A stretch of 35,746 nucleotides of DNA from Candidatus Uhrbacteria bacterium (GCA_016929435.1 JAFGIV010000009.1:1-35746); one strand, 5' to 3'; counted from the stretch's first letter, positions 25,194 to 34,086 are shown. Notes: a model not told the origin generated them from the letters alone. Made by a program: numbers and translations.

Positions 25194-25247
25194 GCCCCCG
25201 GCCTTAAGGCTTTTGGTTTTTTAGGCAGGGGACTTCCCCCAGCTTAA
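25190..25247. repeat. Degenerate palindrome copies R4 (25190-25207) and R5 (25221-25247)
   Basis: TTAAGCCCCCGGCCTTAA and TTAGGCAGGGGACTTCCCCCAGCTTAA. Confidence 0.7.
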
Positions 25248-25320
25248 TGCGACGGGATTATCAGTGGTTTTCAAGTGACCTCTTTTTGTTTGGGACAGGT
25301 TTTGGTATGATTATTGCCGT

Positions 25321-26058
25321 ATGCTGTCGATTGTCGTGCCAACTTTCAACGAGGAGGCGTTCCTGCCGTTCCTGCTGCAGTCGATCGGGTCCCAGTCATT
25401 CCGGGACTATGAGATTATCGTGGCCGATAACGGCTCGACCGACGGGACGGTCCGGATCGCCGAGGAGGGCGGGGCCAGGGTGGTTCCGGGCGGGTTGCCG
25501 TCCAGGGGCCGGAATCGCGGGGCAGCGGTCGCCCGGGGAGACACCATCCTTTTCCTCGATTCCGATGTCGTTTTGCCGGGTCCGGATTTTCTGGAAATGA
25601 CGGTCAACGAATTCAGGGAGCGTAAATTGGCGGCCGCCACCTGCCGGGTGAGGCCGATGTCGAACAGGGCAATAGACCGGGTTCTTCACGCCGTCTTCAA
25701 CCTTTACATGCTGATTACCCAGAGGGGTGCGCCGCACGCCCCAGGTTTCTGCATTTTCGTCCGAAAGGACATCCATGACAGGATTGGAGGTTTTGATGAG
25801 GGGATCAAGTTGGCGGAGGACCATGACTATGTCAGTCGGGCGGCCAAATACGGGCGGTTCGGTGTCCTGAAGACCCAGAAGATTCCGGTTTCGGTGCGGC
25901 GCCTGGATCGGGACGGGCGGATGAACATCGCCCGAAAATACCTGAAAGCCGAGCTGTATATCCGCACCAGGGGCAACATCCGGACCGATGCCTTCAACTA
26001 CACTTGGGGATACGGCAGGGGGGCGAAACCCGGAACCGATGGGCCGAAGCGCCCGTAA
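25321..26058 (+). CDS. Glycosyltransferase family 2
   Basis: LSIVVPTFNEEAFLPFLLQSIGSQSFRDYEIIVADNGSTDGT...FLDSDVVLP. Confidence 0.9.
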   Translation: MLSIVVPTFNEEAFLPFLLQSIGSQSFRDYEIIVADNGSTDGTVRIAEEGGARVVPGGLPSRGRNRGAAVARGDTILFLDSDVVLPGPDFLEMTVNEFRERKLAAATCRVRPMSNRAIDRVLHAVFNLYMLITQRGAPHAPGFCIFVRKDIHDRIGGFDEGIKLAEDHDYVSRAAKYGRFGVLKTQKIPVSVRRLDRDGRMNIARKYLKAELYIRTRGNIRTDAFNYTWGYGRGAKPGTDGPKRP

Positions 26059-26088
26059 GCCGGGGAATTTTTTCCGTAAATCTAAACT

Positions 26089-27219
26089 ATGGCTGAAAAA
26101 AAATTCTTAATGGGGAACGAGATACTCGGCCAGGCGGCCAGGGCGGCCGGGGCCAGGGCCTTTTACGGCTATCCAATCACCCCCAGTTCGGAAATAGCCC
26201 ATTTTTGGGCCAAGGAGGCCTGTTCGGAAGGCGGACAGAAGGATGACCTGGTCTTCCTTCAGGCCGAGGATGAGATCGGGGCCGGGTTCATGCTGATCGG
26301 CGGGATCCTGGCCGGAACAAGGTCTTTCACCGCCACGGCCGGGCCCGGCCACATCCTGATGCAGGACTCCCTGGCCATGGCCGAGGCCATGCGGCTGCCT
26401 TGCGTCTATTACGTCATGCAGCGGGGCGGTCCCTCGACCTCGACCGTCATCTATTCGCAGCAGGAGGTTAACCTGGCCTGTTTCGGCGGTAACGGCAACG
26501 GCTACAGGATCGTCTATTCCCCATCCAACCTGCAGGAGATGTTTGATTACGGAATCAGGGTTTTTGACGTGGCGTGGAAATACCGTTTCCCCACCATCCT
26601 TTTGGGTGACGGGATGCTGGCAAAGACCTTGGGGGAGGTGGAAACGTATTCCGTTGGGGAAAGGGGATTGGTAATGGCCGAACCCGAGGCCTACATGCTG
26701 GAACGGAGTCCCCGGAAGCGGCCGATCGCCGACATCATGCCGTCCCCGGAATTTGAGGTTCGCGCCGGGGAGGACGGGACGGAATACGATTGCTACCGCA
26801 ATTGCCTCAATTGGGAAGAGGAGGCCCTGGCCGTGAACGAGGAGACCAAGGACGCCTTCGTGAAGGCAGCCGAGGAGGTCACCGAGTGGGAGGAATACGG
26901 CCAAAAGGAATCCAGGATACTGGTGGTTGCCCACGGCATCGTTTCGGCCGGGGTCAAGTCGGCTATTGACCAAATGGGGACAGGTGAGGCCAGGCTTTTC
27001 CGCCCGATTACCCTTAGGCCGTTTCCGGAGCGGCAGCTGCGGGAAGCGGCCGTTGGGGCGGACAGGATCATCATTGCCGAGTCAGCCGACAACCAGCTCG
27101 GCAGGATCGTCAAGGATGCCCTGTACGGGTCGGGAATCGACATCGTCGAACATTACCGGCCCAGCATCTCCATCCTGCCGGAGGAGATCGTTGGGCTGAT
27201 CAGGTCTAACGCCGACTGA
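26089..27219 (+). CDS. korA: 2-oxoacid:ferredoxin oxidoreductase subunit alpha (KorA/VorB-like)
   Basis: GNEILGQAARAAGARAFYGYPITPSSEIAHFWA; first gene of a four-gene set. Confidence 0.88.
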   Translation: MAEKKFLMGNEILGQAARAAGARAFYGYPITPSSEIAHFWAKEACSEGGQKDDLVFLQAEDEIGAGFMLIGGILAGTRSFTATAGPGHILMQDSLAMAEAMRLPCVYYVMQRGGPSTSTVIYSQQEVNLACFGGNGNGYRIVYSPSNLQEMFDYGIRVFDVAWKYRFPTILLGDGMLAKTLGEVETYSVGERGLVMAEPEAYMLERSPRKRPIADIMPSPEFEVRAGEDGTEYDCYRNCLNWEEEALAVNEETKDAFVKAAEEVTEWEEYGQKESRILVVAHGIVSAGVKSAIDQMGTGEARLFRPITLRPFPERQLREAAVGADRIIIAESADNQLGRIVKDALYGSGIDIVEHYRPSISILPEEIVGLIRSNAD

Positions 27220-27220
27220 T

Positions 27221-27958
27221 ATGGTTGAAACCAAAATGCCGCCAGACGCCAAGCTGGCCTTTCCTAAATGCGTCCGGCTGGAATCGAAACCGCACCTTTT
27301 CTGTCCGGGTTGCGGACACCCGGAAGTCCTGAAGGCCCTGGGGTTCGCGATTGACGAGCTGGGCATCCAGAAGCGGGTGGCCCTTGGGGTGGATATCGGC
27401 TGTTCGCTCCTGGCCTGGGATTTCTTTAACCTGGATACCATTGAGACCCACCACGGACGGACCATCCCCACCATGGTCGGATTCAAGCGGGCCAAACCGG
27501 AGGGTGTGGCCATTGCCTATGTCGGGGACGGCGGTGCCTATGCCATCGGCATGAGTCACCTGATCAATGCCGCCATCCGGGACGAGAACATCCTGGTGAT
27601 CGTGGTCAACAACGGCGTCTATGCCATGACCGGCGGTCAGGAAGCCCCAACCACCCTGCCCGGAACCAGGGTCAAGACCGCCCCCTGCGGCGCTGACCGG
27701 CATTTCGTAAGGGCCCCGGAGATGATCCGTAACGTCAATCCGAACGCCTACATCGCCAGGGGCATCACGACCATCCAGGTCGGCCTGCGAAAGACGCTGA
27801 AAGAGGCCCTGCAGCACCAGGTGGAAAACGGGGGTTTTGCCTTCGTGGAGGTCCTTTCCCAGTGCCCAATGAATTGGGGGACCTTGGGAAGGCCGGAAAA
27901 GACCTTTGAATACCTGGAGAAGACCATGCTTGCGGCCTATCCGGTGAAAAAATACTGA
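27221..27958 (+). CDS. korB: 2-oxoacid:ferredoxin oxidoreductase subunit beta (TPP-binding)
   Basis: FCPGCGHPEVLKAL; YVGDGGAYAIGMSHLINAAIRDENILVIVVNNGVYAMTGGQ. Confidence 0.9.
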   Translation: MVETKMPPDAKLAFPKCVRLESKPHLFCPGCGHPEVLKALGFAIDELGIQKRVALGVDIGCSLLAWDFFNLDTIETHHGRTIPTMVGFKRAKPEGVAIAYVGDGGAYAIGMSHLINAAIRDENILVIVVNNGVYAMTGGQEAPTTLPGTRVKTAPCGADRHFVRAPEMIRNVNPNAYIARGITTIQVGLRKTLKEALQHQVENGGFAFVEVLSQCPMNWGTLGRPEKTFEYLEKTMLAAYPVKKY

Positions 27959-27959
27959 T

Positions 27960-28514
27960 ATGGCGAATTTCAAGATCGTGATCTGCGGCGAGGGCGGACA
28001 GGGGGCGCTGTCCGTGGCCGAAATCATAGCCCAGGCGGCCCATACCCAGGGGAAAAGGGCCCTGGCCATGCCTTTCTTCAGCACGGAAAAACGCGGCGGG
28101 GTCTCCATGGCCTTTACCCAGATTTCCGACGAGCCTATTCCATACCCGAAGTTCGGGAAGGCCGACCTGTGGGTGGCCCTGTCCCAACGGTCGGTCGATC
28201 GGATTGCCGCCTGGCTCCAGCCGGGAACGAAAGTCATCGTCAACTCGTTCCTGGTGAAAGACCTGTCCTTGCTGAAAGGCTGGGAGGTCAGCGAAATCGA
28301 TGCCGTAACGGTCGCCGGGGAAGAGGTCAGGAACCCCCGGACCTTCAACATGGTGATCATGGGGGCAATGGTCGGCCTGATTCCGGGTTTGGACAGGTCG
28401 GCTTTCACCGAAACCCTGGAACGCCATTTTTCCTCCAAATACGAGAAGAACCCGGAGCTGAAGGCCCAGAACGAGAAGGCGTTCGGCATCGGCTACGGCC
28501 TGACGCATAAATAA
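27960..28514 (+). CDS. korC: 2-oxoacid:ferredoxin oxidoreductase subunit gamma
   Basis: KIVICGEGGQGALSVAEIIAQAAHTQGKRA...KRGGVSMAFTQIS. Confidence 0.88.
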   Translation: MANFKIVICGEGGQGALSVAEIIAQAAHTQGKRALAMPFFSTEKRGGVSMAFTQISDEPIPYPKFGKADLWVALSQRSVDRIAAWLQPGTKVIVNSFLVKDLSLLKGWEVSEIDAVTVAGEEVRNPRTFNMVIMGAMVGLIPGLDRSAFTETLERHFSSKYEKNPELKAQNEKAFGIGYGLTHK

Positions 28515-28525
28515 ACAGGAGCCGG

Positions 28526-28582
28526 CTTGGGGCGGCCGGACGGCGGCCTTCCGAACGGCCTCCCCACCGGTCCGTCCCCAAG
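28526..28582 (+). other. Nested intergenic hairpin between gamma and ferredoxin subunits
   Basis: CTTGGGG...CGGAC...GGCC-TTCCGAAC-GGCC...GTCCG...CCCCAAG. Confidence 0.5.
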
Positions 28583-28598
28583 ACGATTCGCATCGCAT

Positions 28599-28895
28599 AT
28601 GAGCTACGACCCCAAACAATCCGACCCGAAACGGTTTCGCCCAAAGGTCATCAGGAACAGCAAGGGCGACATCATCGCCACCCTGTTGCCCGGCCTGTGC
28701 AAGTCCTGCGGCGAGTGCATCGCCAAATGCCCCATGAAATGCATCAGTTTCGATGAGACCGAGTTGGGCACTACCGGCGAGCCGGCCATCGTCATCGACA
28801 TGGAGAAATGCATCGGCTGCGGGACCTGTGAGATGATCTGCCCGGATTTTGCCGTGAAGATCACCAAGGAACCGTCAAAGGAACCCTCGAAATAG
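28599..28895 (+). CDS. 2x[4Fe-4S] ferredoxin (delta) subunit
   Basis: CKSCGECIAKCPMKCISF and CIGCGTCEMICPDFAVKI. Confidence 0.9.
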   Translation: MSYDPKQSDPKRFRPKVIRNSKGDIIATLLPGLCKSCGECIAKCPMKCISFDETELGTTGEPAIVIDMEKCIGCGTCEMICPDFAVKITKEPSKEPSK

Positions 28896-28942
28896 GCCAA
28901 CAAGTGGTTGGATCGGACAAGGGGATTTTTTGCCCCAAAGCC

Positions 28943-28971
28943 TTGACAAAATCCATTTTTTGTGTTATTCT
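28943..28971 (+). promoter_or_regulatory. Sigma70-type promoter
   Basis: TTGACA-N17-TATTCT with TGT extended -10. Confidence 0.6.
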
Positions 28972-29032
28972 TGCTTCAGTATCTTGACAAGCATGTCCTG
29001 CCGAACGGCGGGCGTCAAACAAAGGGGAAAAA

Positions 29033-29356
29033 ATGGTATCAATGACAGCATTAATAGTCATGTCCGCTTCGTTAGCGGTTGGCGTGGTAGGAGCGGTATT
29101 TTGTGGGTATGCCGGTTGGTTTTCGGCAATGTCTCAAAAAGAACCGCAGGTTACGGCCAGGTGCTTTAGGGCACTTGCCGTTGGCGTAGTATTGGGGGTG
29201 GCGGCAGGCCTAGGATTTATTGTTGGGTCCGTTGTTCTCATTAACGGATTTCTTGGATGGACGGCTATTTTCTGGTTAATGTCTGTGCTGGTCGTCCTCT
29301 CGGTCATCTATTGGCTGTATCGCTGGTTCGGGGCCGTGTTTGGCGTCGTATTGTGA
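29033..29356 (+). CDS. Small integral membrane protein, uncharacterised
   Basis: 107 aa, about three TM segments; own promoter and terminator. Confidence 0.65.
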   Translation: MVSMTALIVMSASLAVGVVGAVFCGYAGWFSAMSQKEPQVTARCFRALAVGVVLGVAAGLGFIVGSVVLINGFLGWTAIFWLMSVLVVLSVIYWLYRWFGAVFGVVL

Positions 29357-29374
29357 CGGTGGAAGTGTTGTCTT

Positions 29375-29408
29375 GCGTCTCGGCCTGATCTGGCCGAGGC
29401 GTTTTTTT
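29375..29408 (+). terminator. Rho-independent terminator
   Basis: CGTCTCGGCC-TGATCT-GGCCGAGGCG then TTTTTTT. Confidence 0.85.
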
Positions 29409-29458
29409 GTCCGGCCGATTTGATATACTTAACGGACTTAACCAGTCAGACCGCAACT

Positions 29459-30043
29459 ATGGGCGAAAACAACCTGATGTGCGTGCCGGTGGAGGTATCC
29501 GCCCGGCACACCCATCTTTCCCAGGACGTTCAGGATATCCTGTTCGGATCGGGTTATCAGATGAAGATCGTGAAGGACCTGTCCCAGCACGGACAGTGGG
29601 CGGCCGAGGAGAAGATTACGGTCAAGGGGCCGAAGGGGGACTTGGAGGTGCGGGTTTTGGGGCCGTGCCGCCCGAAGACCCAGGTGGAAATCACCAAGAC
29701 CGAATGCCGGATGTTGGGCATTCCGGCCGTTGTTCGGGTATCCGGGGACGTGGCCGGCACGCCGGGGGTGAGGCTGATCGGCCCGGCTGGGGAGTTGACC
29801 CTGGAGGAGGGGGCAATGGTCGTCCAGAGGCATGTCCACATGTCGGACAAGCAGGCAGCGGACCGGAATCTGGTGAAGGGACAGAAAATCAAGGTTAGGG
29901 TGGCCGGGGTCAGGGGTGTGGTTTTCGAGGAGGTGTTCGTCCGGGTCCATCCGACGTTTGAGTTGACGATGCATATAGATACCGACGAGGGTAATGCCTG
30001 CGGGGCGGAGATGAAGGGTGGGGTGGGGGAAATCATCGCCTGA
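29459..30043 (+). CDS. pduL: PduL-type phosphate acyltransferase
   Basis: VPVEVSARHTHLSQ, VVQRHVHMSDKQA, HPTFELTMHIDTDEGNACG. Confidence 0.9.
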   Translation: MGENNLMCVPVEVSARHTHLSQDVQDILFGSGYQMKIVKDLSQHGQWAAEEKITVKGPKGDLEVRVLGPCRPKTQVEITKTECRMLGIPAVVRVSGDVAGTPGVRLIGPAGELTLEEGAMVVQRHVHMSDKQAADRNLVKGQKIKVRVAGVRGVVFEEVFVRVHPTFELTMHIDTDEGNACGAEMKGGVGEIIA

Positions 30044-30057
30044 TTTTTTCCGTCGGT

Positions 30058-30125
30058 TGCCGGGCAGGCCCCTGTCGCCTATCGGCCCTTCGGGCCTCAA
30101 CGGCGTCTGCCGGCCCCGCCCGGCA
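30058..30125 (+). other. Structured intergenic region between pduL and ackA
   Basis: TGCCGGGC...CGCC..GGCCC-TTC-GGGCC..GGCG...GCCCGGCA. Confidence 0.5.
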
Positions 30126-30161
30126 CCCGAACTTCCGTTTTTCCACCTAACTTTTCAAATT

Positions 30162-31313
30162 ATGTATCTCATCATAAACGCCGGCAGCTCCAGCCTGAAG
30201 TTCAAGATTTTCGACGGCCGCCTTAGCGGGATGGGCGTCGGTTTGGTGGAACGGATCGGTCTGAAAAATTCGTTTTTGGACTGGAAAATCGGGGATAGGG
30301 CCGGACGGATCGATTGGCCGGCCGGCATGCCTGACCACGAGCGGGCCCTGGTCGGGGTTTTCGGTTCGATAAAAGAGGCCGGTTTGGACGTCAGTGGGGT
30401 TAGGGCCATCGGGCATCGGGTGGTCCACGGCGGCGAGGAATTTATCGCCCCGGTTCGGATGACTTCGGCGGTGGAGAGGAAACTGGTCGCCCTGAACCGC
30501 CTGGCGCCGCTCCATAACCCGGCCAACCTGGCGGCCTATCGGGCCTGCCGAAAACTTCTCCCGAAAGCCGAACATGTCGCCTGTTTCGACACCGCCTTCT
30601 ACCGCGATCTCCCGGATTACGCCTTCACCTACTCACTGCCTTGGGACCTCTACGCCAAGCACGGCATCCGGAAATACGGTTTTCACGGCCTGTCGCACGA
30701 GTATGTCGCCTCGGAGGCGGCCCGCCAGCTGAAGAGGCCGCTGTCCAGGCTGAAACTAATCACCTGTCATCTCGGCAGCGGCGCTTCGGTTACGGCCGTC
30801 AGGCACGGCCGGGCCACCGAGACGACCATGGGATTCACGCCGCTCGAGGGCCTGACCATGTCCACCCGCTGCGGGGACATCGATCCGGCCATCCCCCTCT
30901 ACCTGATCCGCGAGCTGAAGATGGGGGAAAGGGAAGTGGACGACATGCTGAACCGGGAATCCGGACTGTTGGGGATTTCCGGGTTCAAGGACATGCGCGA
31001 TGTCCTGTCCGCCGCCGGAACGAAAATCCCCGGATACGCCCTTTCCGGAAAGGTCTCGGCGGAAACCAAAAGACGGGCCAAGTTGGCCTTCGAGGTTTTT
31101 TGCTACGATGTCGCCCGGTATATCGCCCAATATGCCGGAATCATGGGGGGTTGCGATGCCGTCGTCTTCACCGCCGGCATCGGCGAGCGGAGCGAACCGG
31201 TCCGGAAGAGGGTGATGTCCATGGTTACCCTGCCCAACCGCCCGAAAATCATGGTCATCCCCACCGACGAGGAGCTGATGATCGCCCGGGAGACCAGGCG
31301 GGTGGCGGGGTAG
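30162..31313 (+). CDS. ackA: Acetate kinase
   Basis: MYLIINAGSSSLKFKIF; GHRVVHGG; CFDTAFYRDLPDYAFTYSLPWDLYAKHGIRKYGFHGLSHEYV; CHLGSGASVTAV; GFTPLEGLTMSTRCGDIDP. Confidence 0.97.
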   Translation: MYLIINAGSSSLKFKIFDGRLSGMGVGLVERIGLKNSFLDWKIGDRAGRIDWPAGMPDHERALVGVFGSIKEAGLDVSGVRAIGHRVVHGGEEFIAPVRMTSAVERKLVALNRLAPLHNPANLAAYRACRKLLPKAEHVACFDTAFYRDLPDYAFTYSLPWDLYAKHGIRKYGFHGLSHEYVASEAARQLKRPLSRLKLITCHLGSGASVTAVRHGRATETTMGFTPLEGLTMSTRCGDIDPAIPLYLIRELKMGEREVDDMLNRESGLLGISGFKDMRDVLSAAGTKIPGYALSGKVSAETKRRAKLAFEVFCYDVARYIAQYAGIMGGCDAVVFTAGIGERSEPVRKRVMSMVTLPNRPKIMVIPTDEELMIARETRRVAG

Positions 31314-31317
31314 GGGA

Positions 31318-32178
31318 ATGGTTATGGGAATTGAGAAGGTCGATCTGCATATCCATTCCCACTTCTCCGATGGGGAACTGTCACCCTTGGAGATTCTGCG
31401 GATCGTTTCCGGTTCGGGAATATCCGTTTTTTCCATAACCGACCACAATGTCCTGATCGGCGATTCGGATTTGGTTCGCAAGGCAGCCGAAAGAACCGGC
31501 GTGCGGTATGTCGAGGGCATCGAGGTTTCCTGCATTGACCGGGAAACCGGCGAGTCGCTGCACCTATTGGGATATTCCCGTCGTTTCGATCGGAAAATGA
31601 TGGGTTCGGGCCTGAACGGAACGATCGACGGATATAATCTGCGGGCCAGAGGCATAATCGATCGGCTGAATCGGGAGTTTCCGGGGATCGACCTTGATTT
31701 TGAGCCGATCCATTCGTCCCGGAAGGAGGCCTATACGACACGGAATACCCTTGCCCGGATGCTGGTCGATTTCGTCGGCGGCTCGATGACGCTAAAGGAG
31801 GCCCTCAAGAATCATGTTTGGATCAAGGAGGACGATTCCTGGATGCTTTCGTCGAATGAGGCCCTGGAATTGATCCGTACCGCCGGCGGTTGCCCGGTCC
31901 TGGCCCATTCCGAGCGAATTTGGAAACGCCTGGGGGATGAGTCGTATGAGAACCTCATCGATCGGCTGGTTACGGGTGGATTGGGGGGTCTTGAGACGTC
32001 CTACCCGAGATTTTCCGGGGAAGACGAAAGTTTTTTGGTCAATTTCGCCGGGAGAAAGGGACTGATCATGACCGGCGGCAGCGATTGGCACGGGCCGCAC
32101 AATACCCCGGATGTCAGATTGGGGAGGGAGATGGCGGGGGAGAGGGTCGAGGATTTTTTGCGGGCCATCGGGGGGTGA
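31318..32178 (+). CDS. PHP-domain metal-dependent phosphoesterase
   Basis: KVDLHIHSHFSDGELSPLEILRIVSGSGISVFSITDHN; TGGSDWHGPH. Confidence 0.9.
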   Translation: MVMGIEKVDLHIHSHFSDGELSPLEILRIVSGSGISVFSITDHNVLIGDSDLVRKAAERTGVRYVEGIEVSCIDRETGESLHLLGYSRRFDRKMMGSGLNGTIDGYNLRARGIIDRLNREFPGIDLDFEPIHSSRKEAYTTRNTLARMLVDFVGGSMTLKEALKNHVWIKEDDSWMLSSNEALELIRTAGGCPVLAHSERIWKRLGDESYENLIDRLVTGGLGGLETSYPRFSGEDESFLVNFAGRKGLIMTGGSDWHGPHNTPDVRLGREMAGERVEDFLRAIGG

Positions 32179-32227
32179 TGCCGTCAGGCTTTTGCACGGT
32201 CCGGGTAAGGGGAAAAATGCAAAAAAC

Positions 32228-32260
32228 AACCCCGAGTCTCTGTGTGAGATTCGGGGTTTT
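32228..32260 (+). terminator. Rho-independent terminator
   Basis: AACCCCGAGTCTC-TGTGT-GAGATTCGGGGTTTT. Confidence 0.8.
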
Positions 32261-32312
32261 GAGACCGGGCGGTGGGGGTCCCGGCCAGGCACGGGGCGGC
32301 GGTCTGCCAACG

Positions 32313-32340
32313 TTAAGGCGGGGGACAGTCCCCAGCTTAA
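32313..32340. repeat. GGGGACAGTCCCC palindrome R6
   Basis: TTAAGGCGGGGGACAGTCCCCAGCTTAA; identical to 25149-25176; outer arms GTCTGCCA (32302-32309) and TGGCAAAC (32344-32351) nearly complementary. Confidence 0.9.
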
Positions 32341-32383
32341 AAGTGGCAAACTGAGTTCTTTCGGCTTGGTTTGGGAGTTGAAC

Positions 32384-32410
32384 TTGTCAATTCCCCCGAT
32401 TACCTATAAT
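32384..32410 (+). promoter_or_regulatory. Probable murJ promoter
   Basis: TTGTCA-N15-TATAAT. Confidence 0.45.
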
Positions 32411-32454
32411 ATTCCCACAGAACCGACCGGTTACGGTCGGCTGGTTTTTAGGGT

Positions 32455-34086
32455 GTGGTTAGCCGAATTTTCGGGGTAAAATCCAAGACCGTGGGTTCGG
32501 CGGCGATTCTTCTCTCCGTGGCCTCTTTGGCTAGCCGGCTGTTCGGCCTGGTCAGGGACCGCCTGCTGGCCGGAACCTTCGGGGCCGGTCCGGAACTGGA
32601 TGCCTACTACGCCGCCTTTCGGATGCCGGACCTCATCTATAACCTGTTCGTTTTTGGGGCGATCAGCGCCGCCTTCATTCCGGTGTTTTCCCGTTTTTCG
32701 GACGACGGGGAGGGGAGTAATCGAGAGGCGAACGAACTCGTCTCCCGGATCCTGACCGTTCTGGCCATCGGCCTGACGCTTTTGGCGGTCTTGGGTTTTG
32801 TTTTTGCCCCGTTTTTTACGCCCCTGATTGCTCCTGGATTTGACGGTCCGCAGATCGGCCTGACCGTCCGGCTGACCCGCATCATGTTCCTGTCCCCGGT
32901 CATGCTTGGGCTTTCCGGGGTCTTCGGGGCGGTCCTGCAGGTCCGCAAGCGGTTTCTGGTCTATGCCCTGGCTCCGATCCTCTACAATGTCGGAATCATC
33001 ATCGGCATCCTGGCGTTCACCGGCCGGTGGGGAGTGGATGGCTGGGCATGGGGAGTGGTTTTGGGCGCATTGATGCATTTTGCGGTTCAGGCAGTCGCAT
33101 GCCGCCGGATTGGAATGCGGTTTCGGCCGATCGTTGACCTGCGCCATTCCGGGATTCGGGAAATCGTCCGCCTGACCATTCCGAGAATCGCCAGCCTTTC
33201 GGTTTCCAGTTTCCAGCTACTGGTCATCACCTCCATGATCACGGCCTTGGGCGTCGGCAGCCTGGCGGTCTATAATTTGGGCCTGAACCTGGTCTATGTC
33301 CCCATCAACATGATCGGGATATCCGTGGCCGTGGCTGCCTTTCCGTTCATTTCCGAACTGGCGGAACGGGGAAGGGTGCGGGAAATGGCGGAGGCGGTCA
33401 GTCGGGCCGTGCGAAACATCATGTTTTTTGCCGTGCCGGCCACGGTCGGTTTTCTTCTCCTGCGGGCCCAGATCGTACGCGTCATCCTGGGAAGCAGGCG
33501 GTTTGACTGGACGGATACGGTGATGACGGCCGATGTTTTGGCCTGCCTGAGCCTGGGCCTGTTCGCCTCGGCCCTTCTGCCGATACTGGTCAGGGCCTTT
33601 TTTGCACTGCACGATTCAAGGACCCCGCTGAAGGTGAACGTTATCTGCGCGGCCTTCGGCGTGCTGTTTGCCTGGATTGCGGTTCAAATGGGGTACGGCG
33701 TGGTGGGGGTGGCGGCTTCCGTCTCTTTGGCCAGCGCCCTGAACCTGACCGTATTGTGGGTGGCGCTGCGCATCCGTTTGGGGGATTTGGGTGAGGTTCG
33801 GATATTCCGGTCCGTGGCGATCATGAGCCTTGGGGGTTTGGCCATGGCCCTGGTAACCCAGGCCGTCAAGATGGCTCTGGGTTCGGCCGTTGACATGCGC
33901 AGCTTTGCCGGAATCTTCACCCAGGGCCTGACGGCCGGCCTGGCCGGATTGGGGGCATATTTCGGAATGTCCGTGCTTTTGGGCAGCGGGGAGGCCATGA
34001 ACGTGGTGGGGATGGTCCGGTGTCGGTTGTCGCCGGTTCCCCTGTCCGTCAGCCAGAAGGAAGAGTCACTGGTCCCCGAACCATGA
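32455..34086 (+). CDS. murJ: Lipid II flippase MurJ/MviN
   Basis: ASLASRLFGLVRDRLLAGTFGAGPELDAYYAAFRMPDLIYNLFVFGAISAAFIPVFS; polytopic; GTG start. Confidence 0.93.
   Translation: MVSRIFGVKSKTVGSAAILLSVASLASRLFGLVRDRLLAGTFGAGPELDAYYAAFRMPDLIYNLFVFGAISAAFIPVFSRFSDDGEGSNREANELVSRILTVLAIGLTLLAVLGFVFAPFFTPLIAPGFDGPQIGLTVRLTRIMFLSPVMLGLSGVFGAVLQVRKRFLVYALAPILYNVGIIIGILAFTGRWGVDGWAWGVVLGALMHFAVQAVACRRIGMRFRPIVDLRHSGIREIVRLTIPRIASLSVSSFQLLVITSMITALGVGSLAVYNLGLNLVYVPINMIGISVAVAAFPFISELAERGRVREMAEAVSRAVRNIMFFAVPATVGFLLLRAQIVRVILGSRRFDWTDTVMTADVLACLSLGLFASALLPILVRAFFALHDSRTPLKVNVICAAFGVLFAWIAVQMGYGVVGVAASVSLASALNLTVLWVALRIRLGDLGEVRIFRSVAIMSLGGLAMALVTQAVKMALGSAVDMRSFAGIFTQGLTAGLAGLGAYFGMSVLLGSGEAMNVVGMVRCRLSPVPLSVSQKEESLVPEP

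Noticed and set aside
24566-25247. CRISPR array or tRNA cluster around trmH
   Set aside because: Palindromes differ in spacing and flank a gene; no spacer regularity and no cloverleaf.
29459-30043. Bacterial microcompartment locus inferred from PduL
   Set aside because: No BMC shell or signature enzyme genes in the window.
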